A DNA stretch of 64,000 nucleotides from Desmodus rotundus (lineage: Eukaryota > Chordata > Mammalia > Chiroptera > Phyllostomidae): contig NC_071391.1 in assembly GCF_022682495.2 (NCBI RefSeq), forward strand, positions 16,901,680-16,965,679, given 5' to 3'. Below, in pieces: positions 58,101 through 64,000 of the stretch. Below the pieces are notes generated by a model. The model saw nothing but the letters and a program-made list of their open reading frames with translations, was not told the DNA's origin and ran no database searches. Position 1 is the stretch's first letter. Every line of letters begins with the position of its first letter. The position numbers and the translations under genes are program-made.

Positions 58101-58695
58101 TTTTGCAAATATATGCTGAATCTGGCTTGGTGATACCTAGTATATACAGTAGATGTTACTCAAATATAATTTTTTACACCTCTCTAAATGTTAAAAATTG
58201 GAAGTTTTAGGAATCCAAAACCATACTGAAGATAGCTAGGCCACAACAATATGTGGAATATTTGTTTCTCTTTTTAGCAATTCAGTTAGCTTCTCTCATT
58301 TTAGTCTAGTGTTATGCTGTCGATCACACACTCAAATCTAGGGACTTACCCTTTCCACCTGAGGCTAGTTTATAATGTCACTGTACCACCGGGGTGCAGT
58401 TTAGCAACACGATGCCATAAATTCACAACGGAACCTCAGGAGAGGCCAGTTGTTTCAGCAGACTCTCTGGTGCAGGGAAGGAAGCTGCGATATGACTCTC
58501 TGCTGTGGCTTTTGTGTCCTAACACCCCATGTGGAAGGTAGTCTCCCCTGCAGCTACCCATGGTGATGTTACTATAAAAAGTAGATTCATCATTTGCAGT
58601 GGGAACTAAGAAGGCTTTTGAGACTCTCTTGGCGAGTTTCTTATTCTGTGAGAGATGTTGCATTTCTAATTTGTTTGGTAGTAGATTGATTTCTC
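58101..58695. repeat. Copy B of the ~0.6-kb direct duplication, LTR-like
   Basis: The partner of 56422-57020. It lacks a short stretch present in A after 'ccacaaca' and has an extra 'aaccatact' segment near 58220. The TATA-like ctataaaaag is at 58572-58581. The 75-codon frame (58314-58541) is kept with two amino-acid differences from copy A. Confidence 0.8.
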
Positions 58696-58895
58696 AGGGC
58701 AAATATAAATATATTGGAGCAACACTTTGTAGTAGAAAGATCCAGACTTTGATGTTAGACACATTTGAATTCCAAGGTTAGCTGAATCCATAATTAAGGC
58801 ACAACTTTCCTCAGACTCAGTTTCCTCATCTGTAGTGGGAATCATATTCCATGCATCATGGAGCAGAAAAACTAAATGTGATATATGTCTATATA
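58696..58895. other. Short unrecognised stretch with MIR-like words
   Basis: 'cagactcagtttcctcatct' at about 58814 is the MIR phrase, so a sense MIR remnant probably spans 58735-58855. Otherwise unremarkable. Confidence 0.5.
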
Positions 58896-59226
58896 TAGTT
58901 GACCCTGGAACAATGCAGGGGTTAGGGACACTGAACCCCCACATAATCAAAACTCCACATGCAACTTTTGACCCCCTCAAAAATTTAACTACTAATAGCT
59001 TGGTGTTGATCAGAAGCCTTACCAGTCACATAAGTAGTTGGTTAACACATATTTTGTGTGTTATATATATTATATACTGTATTCTTATAATAAAGTAATC
59101 TAGAGAAAAGAAAATGTTATTTAAAAAACCGTAAAGAGGAGAAAATACATTTCCAGTATTTATTGAAAAAAGATCCTGGTATAAATGGGCCCAAGGAGTT
59201 ACTATAGCATTGTTCAAGGGTCTTTG
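58896..59226. mobile_element. MER2-like Tigger non-autonomous transposon
   Basis: The left end 'agttgaccctggaacaatgc' and the right end 'gcattgttcaagggtc' are inverted repeats, flanked by TATA-rich target sequence. The interior has 'ttaactactaatagcttggt', 'acacatattttgtgtgttat' and 'aagtaatctagagaaaagaa', in the order of the family. It has no coding capacity. Confidence 0.8.
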
Positions 59227-59404
59227 TATATAGACTGAAGCAATATCATTTATGCAAGAAATGAACAGTACTCATTTTTTAATCTTCCTTTGTTCTTTCT
59301 TTCTTAGTTCCTAGAACATGTTTTGAGGTCATCCTCATTTGTCACCTCTGACTTAACTAATAACAATGAAAATAATACCTCATATGTATTGAACACAGTG
59401 AGTA

Positions 59405-59755
59405 CCATGGGAAAGAATGCAAACTATGAGGCCAGAGCCTGGATTTGAATGCAAATCTCCCATTGACTCATTGGTAGTGTTGGACAAGTTGTTTAACTTC
59501 TCTGTCCTTCAGTTTTCTTATCTATAAAATGGTGATTAAAAAATATCTTACTTGAACGAAATATGAGGCATTCCCCCAAACCTTAGTGTGTATGAACTCA
59601 GTTATCTTCACAATAACCCCACGTAGTGGTACGATCAGCATCACTATTTGGTAGATGAGGAAATGGAAGCACTGACAGGTCAAGGAACTTACCCAAGTGA
59701 TGGAGCTGTGAGAAGAACCAAGTCAGTGAGGTGACTTTGTTAACCACTAACTTCT
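59405..59755. repeat. Two MIRs in head-to-head arrangement
   Basis: 59405-59560 is a sense MIR ('ggatttgaatgcaaatctcc', 'cagttttcttatctataaaa'). 59575-59755 is antisense ('gtagatgaggaaatggaagc', 'gttaaccactaacttc'). The two could pair as an imperfect hairpin in RNA. Confidence 0.75.
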
Positions 59756-62700
59756 ATTTTGTATCTTCACTTTAAAATCCTTCCCATGTATTATCTCATT
59801 TACTCTACTGAAAATTCAGACAACCTAAAACATTGTTTCTATAATAGTTTTAATTTTTAGAGAAAGGCTAAGACACAGTGAGCAGAAATAAACAATTCGG
59901 GTTAACAAGGTCTATAAGTGTTGCTGCCTGATTTTGAAATTCATATTCTTTTTAAATTTATTTTAATTTTATTGTTCTTCTTAAAAACCTAAAACACACA
60001 GCTTTCATTTTAATGATAACGGGAGACTGAGAATTTTGTACAAATACACACAGTCCCCTGTTCTAAGTGGAGAATTTGGAGTTCAGTGGAATTCTCTTCT
60101 CTCCCACACAAGGCCCACAACATGTCTCATTTCCTAATACGCATTTGGGGCTTTTGTTACTGGGTTCTCCCTTCACTCCCCCACATCTCCACTGCCACTG
60201 GCCTGTGGCCTCACAAGGCTTCTTGTGAGCATAATAGCAGTGATTGGCAGGGTGTGGACTATCGTTGGTGACTCCCAAAGTTTTTCTGTGCCAAGACTTG
60301 CCTGGAAGCAAGAAGTTTTAAGTCATTGCAAGAAGAAAAATATATATAGTTTTTTTTCTCGTTTTAACTTATCCATGAACTGTACTTTTTGTAGTCAGCC
60401 ACTCACATTTTTTTATAACACTTTTTTTCACTGTCTTTAAAATCAATACATGTACATCATGGAATATTGGAGCATACCGAAAACTGCATGGAAGATATTA
60501 AACAGATTTATGTGTCTTATCACCTAAAGAGAACTGTGACTAACATTTGGTATTGGTGGTAGTTTATCCAGCCTCTTTGATATATGTATTCATGTAGGAT
60601 GTATATAGTGGTGTTTTCTGTGGTCAGAATCAGTTTAGGTATAAACATGATTTTTATCAAGTGTTTAATCCAACTGAGTTATGTCAACTCTTTTTTCACC
60701 CTGGTAGGTAGCACACTTCTTAACAGCTCTTTGGAGAGCCTTCATATCTGAAATAGTTAGTGAAAGGTCCGTTTAGTTTAAAAACTTCAATCTCACATTC
60801 AATGACTTTCCCCTCCCTGGTGAGGACCAGGAAGGGGAGAAGGAAGGACTTGGCTACTCTTGTAATTTTCCCTTAATCAGTTGCTGACAGTTTTTTGTTG
60901 ATGAAGAATATTAATCATTTGTTAGATAAAGTATGCAAATTTTTTCAGTGTGTCATTTGCTTTTTAAAATTGGCATAATTATTTTATAATATTTGAAATA
61001 ATTTTAAAATGTTATATGTAACAAAGTCTGAAGTCACATTTTTAATCTCTAATTCCATCGTCATGTGTCACTCCTTATGCATCCTTTCCATATATCATCT
61101 CACTTAATCCACTCAAAATTGAAACAGTCTAAGTAAGACCTTGTTTCTGTTAGTACTTCTAAAAACTTCTAGGTTTTTATTTTATTTTGCTTTAAGAAAA
61201 AACATGGTGTGTATGACAAGAGAGGTGGATCTCAATTTTTGTTTTGTTTTGTTTCTCTAGTAATTAATCAATTCTCCCAATAATTAAGATTGAAAAGGCC
61301 TTTCTTTCCCCATGGGATTAAAGTGTCCAATTTAACTTTAGTAGGCTTTTATGAGTTTTGTGTGTTCTTTCTTTTATCTGCTCCTTTGTTTCTGAGCAAA
61401 TATCACAAGTTTAAGTTATTATAGAGTATACATATGTAGCTATTAAATACATAAATAATTCTAAATTATAGTAATAAACAGTTAATTTAGAACTATTTGT
61501 TTCCTCACATTAGTCATTTACTTTCCAAAAATTGCATAGTGAGCATTACCTTTTTATTCTCTGACATGTTCTTTAAAACAACTTTGCAATTTTTTAAATT
61601 ACATGAGATTTTGATTTCAGTTGGAATCATTTTATATATTTATCCACAGGTGATTGAACACCTGTAAATTCATTAACAGGTAATTAAAAGTTAAGTTTTC
61701 CCCTAATTTATTTAAATTGGAAGTTATATTCTTCAATAAAATGTGTTTTAATAATATATTTCATTTCTATTATGTTGATGGTGGAAATCTTTGTCTAATA
61801 TCTGACTTTCAAAGAATAAATAACATTTATGTTCTCCCTTCTGTATACTATTTGTCAAGTGAGACCATCTTGCTTATTCTTCTTCCTATACTTCTCATTT
61901 ACAAATAGCTATTTAATTATGTCAAAGGATTTTACTTGTAAGAAATATATTTATTTTAACATTTATTATAAATATATAAACTTTGGATATTAATTTCTGT
62001 GTTTGTTGCATTGTAGGTCACTTACTGAAATTTTTGTGGGAGACTTAGCATATGGCCCATTTCTTAAAATTAAATGGCTTGTAGGGTGAATTATCAATAC
62101 ATAATAAGAATAGTGATGATAATAACAATTAAAATGCATTGCACTGCTTCTTTATATCAAGCAGTGCTTCACTTTTATTTGCATTAGGTCACTTAATGTC
62201 ACAATAACCAGAAATTTATTTTTTCAACTGTTGTATACATGAGCCACTGAATCCTTCAGAGACAGATTAATCTATCCAAGTTTTTTCTATTAGCATTATA
62301 TCTAGGAAGCTGAAAATGAGGATTTAAGTGTATTTTTGTCTATTTCCAAAGCCCAAATGTCTTAGCTAATATATTATTGATTCAAGCTTTATGACATTTT
62401 AACATTTCATTATCCAAAAGAGAAGTGAATTTCTTATAATAATTTATTGTACCTGTAACCCCTTTTTAATTTATGTTGATACTATGCTACTAGATAAGTT
62501 ATGATTCATGACTTTATAACTTAATTTATTTTCATTTAATTCTTTTATTTCTTTCTGATATTTTACATCATATGCATTTAATATTGCTTCAGTTGTATGT
62601 ATTTGCTTTTCTTTTAAAAACCTCTCCAAAATTTTACTTGTTGCACTTTGAGCCTTATTTTGTTTTAGTTTTTATAAGCAACATTTGTATGATTTATGTT

Positions 62701-63240
62701 TTATTAATTGATAAAGAGAATCCATATTTAAAAATATTTTTATTCATTTATGCTTTTATCACAGGTGGTAGAGTTATATGTTTTATATGTATATACATTT
62801 TTTCTTTAAGTTTCCACATTTGATTCCATGGGTTGACCATTTTCTTTATTTCCAATTTTACAATATATCCTACTTAAATATTTTGCTAATAACAACATTT
62901 AATTTAAAAATTATCTAATCACATCCTATACTTTTGGATTAGGAGCAATGTAATAATTGTGGCTTTCTTTTATTACATGTGAAGATTTTAATATGCTATT
63001 ATTTTTCTTCCTACCATGTCAAAAAATCTACTCATAGTTTGGAATTAAAATCCAAGATGATGGTGAATTTTTATTTTGTTGTGTTTTCTTTTGACGTGTT
63101 TTCTAACAAAAAAGTTTGGTTTTTGTACGTATCTAGAATGTATATATTTTCCTGATTAGCCTTCATCATGGTCCTTTGCCTTGCTACCCAATGCACAAGT
63201 TCTTACTTATTTTCTCTGATTAACTCATGTAACTCTTGGA
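59756..63240. other. AT-rich non-coding DNA
   Basis: This is very AT-rich, especially 61400-63130. 60440-60610 may be a piece of an old repeat. The Leu/Ile/Phe-rich open frames (for example 62572-62823) reflect composition. No gene is recognised. Old, decayed L1 is possible but not supported. Confidence 0.5.
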
Positions 63241-63545
63241 ATCAATGTTTCCAGAAGTGGATATGAGCAGGAAGTTTCTGGGCTCTTATACAACTGAGAA
63301 TGCCTTTATAAATGAGCTTCCCCTTAATGCTGAATCTGCATTGAAAGCAATGTCTCTTAAAACCAAGCAAAATCTCTTAAAACGATGTACACACCCTATC
63401 TGCCCCCCCTGGAGTTGTCTGTTGGCCTGCCGAGGAGAAATATGAGACCAGCTTGATTTTGTTCTTCTGTTAATAAACTTGTCTCTCTTCTTTCACACTA
63501 ACAAAACATTTGTTCAGCCTTAGGTCTGGGTTAGTTGGTATCTGA
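63241..63545 (+). repeat. Possible LTR-like segment
   Basis: A TATA-like 'tttataaatgag' at about 63304-63315 and an AATAAA signal at 63472-63477 are spaced as in an LTR. 'tctgacaggagaca' lies downstream. No ends or target duplication are identified. Confidence 0.3.
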
Positions 63546-64000
63546 CAGGAGACACTCACTGGGTGGAATGATCCAATTCAGTCAGGTGAGCATAGATGCC
63601 TTTAACAGATCGAGAACTCAATTTTATATCACCATTAAATTTCACTAAATCTTACTATAAGGCAAATTGTAAGGAAGTATGTTATTAAAACAAATGTCAG
63701 AGCTGGAAAGCAAAGGAGAAGTAACAAAAATTAATGTGCTCATATCCAACAAACAGCCCTAGCCAGATATAAAATAAAGGTAAAAAGAGACCACACAAAA
63801 AAGCAGGTTTAACTCTTAGAAAGTCAGGTGGGTAGACTTTCTGAAATCACAAAGTGATAGGAAAAGAAAGTGGAATACTAGAGGCGCTACTTAAGGAAAA
63901 GATGCAGTAAAAGTAAATGCTCCTCTGTGTCTGGAGCATTCAGAAGTTGAAGAGTGATGTGTCTGAAGGGCACAAGCAACAGTGTTGGTCCTCAGGACGC
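63546..64000. other. Unrecognised non-coding DNA
   Basis: Nothing identified up to the window edge. Confidence 0.5.

Noticed and set aside
56422..58695. A complete endogenous retrovirus between the duplicated copies
   Set aside because: The 1.08-kb interior shows no gag, pol or env similarity that I can see and no target duplication was found, so only an LTR-like pair is proposed.
62572..62823. Hydrophobic 83-codon frame considered as a small membrane protein
   Set aside because: It lies in very AT-rich DNA, where Phe, Ile and Leu codons dominate by chance.
1..64000. CRISPR arrays, operons, ribosome binding sites, bacterial insertion sequences
   Set aside because: The sequence is clearly mammalian nuclear DNA; spaced identical repeats and dense coding are absent.
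1..64000. tRNA, rRNA, U6, 7SK or other small RNA genes
   Set aside because: I looked for their characteristic starts and box sequences and saw none, apart from tRNA-derived MIR fragments.

Overview
The window is mammalian nuclear DNA with no complete protein-coding gene that I can support. It looks like intergenic or deep intronic sequence, AT-rich overall and built from layers of transposable elements. The best clue to the host is its L1 retrotransposons. The 3' ends at 50.1-50.4 kb and 34.6-37.5 kb (tails with 'aattgaataacaataaaaat' and 'aatagcataatcaataaaat') match, from memory, L1 tails of bats. Two further L1 tails (18.5 and 54.9 kb) are of a type shared by Laurasiatheria. No Alu, B1, Bov-tA, CAN or ERE SINE and no obvious Ves-type tRNA SINE is visible. 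A bat is likely, possibly a fruit bat or other yinpterochiropteran, but that last step is weak.

Layout. 1-9.5 kb: mostly unrecognised DNA with an antisense MLT1-type LTR, MIR fragments and an LTR-like segment near 8 kb. 9.55-12.26 kb: a nearly end-to-end hAT (Charlie/Buster-like) DNA transposon with an 8-bp target duplication, terminal inverted repeats, a subterminal hairpin and a frameshifted transposase pseudogene on the minus strand. 12.3-34.6 kb: MIRs, two hAT fragments, two Tigger-like elements (16.2 and 31.7 kb), antisense LTRs, an L1 tail, a foldback-like element at 23 kb and simple repeats. 34.6-37.5 kb: an L1-derived half-element carrying ORF1 but no ORF2, with a doubled 3' half, inside a perfect 16-bp target duplication. 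37.8-56 kb: Tigger/MER2-like DNA, an antisense L1 ORF2 piece abutting an old ERVL/MaLR internal fragment, a 450-bp pyrimidine tract, old repeats and more L1 tails. 56-59.2 kb: a possible minus-strand terminal exon, then two direct ~0.6-kb copies (about 97% identical by eye) 1.08 kb apart with LTR-like features, then another MER2-like element. 59.4-64 kb: a head-to-head MIR pair and very AT-rich sequence.

No genes work together here. The recognisable coding material is a dead hAT transposase, a broken L1 ORF1, and relics of L1 ORF2 and of an endogenous retrovirus-like pol. The best candidate for something undescribed is the doubled L1 half-element, whose two 3' halves differ far more than its flanking target duplication does. 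Next are the 0.6-kb duplicated segment and the possible exon beside it. Repeat family names come from memory of consensus sequences and were not checked by a search.
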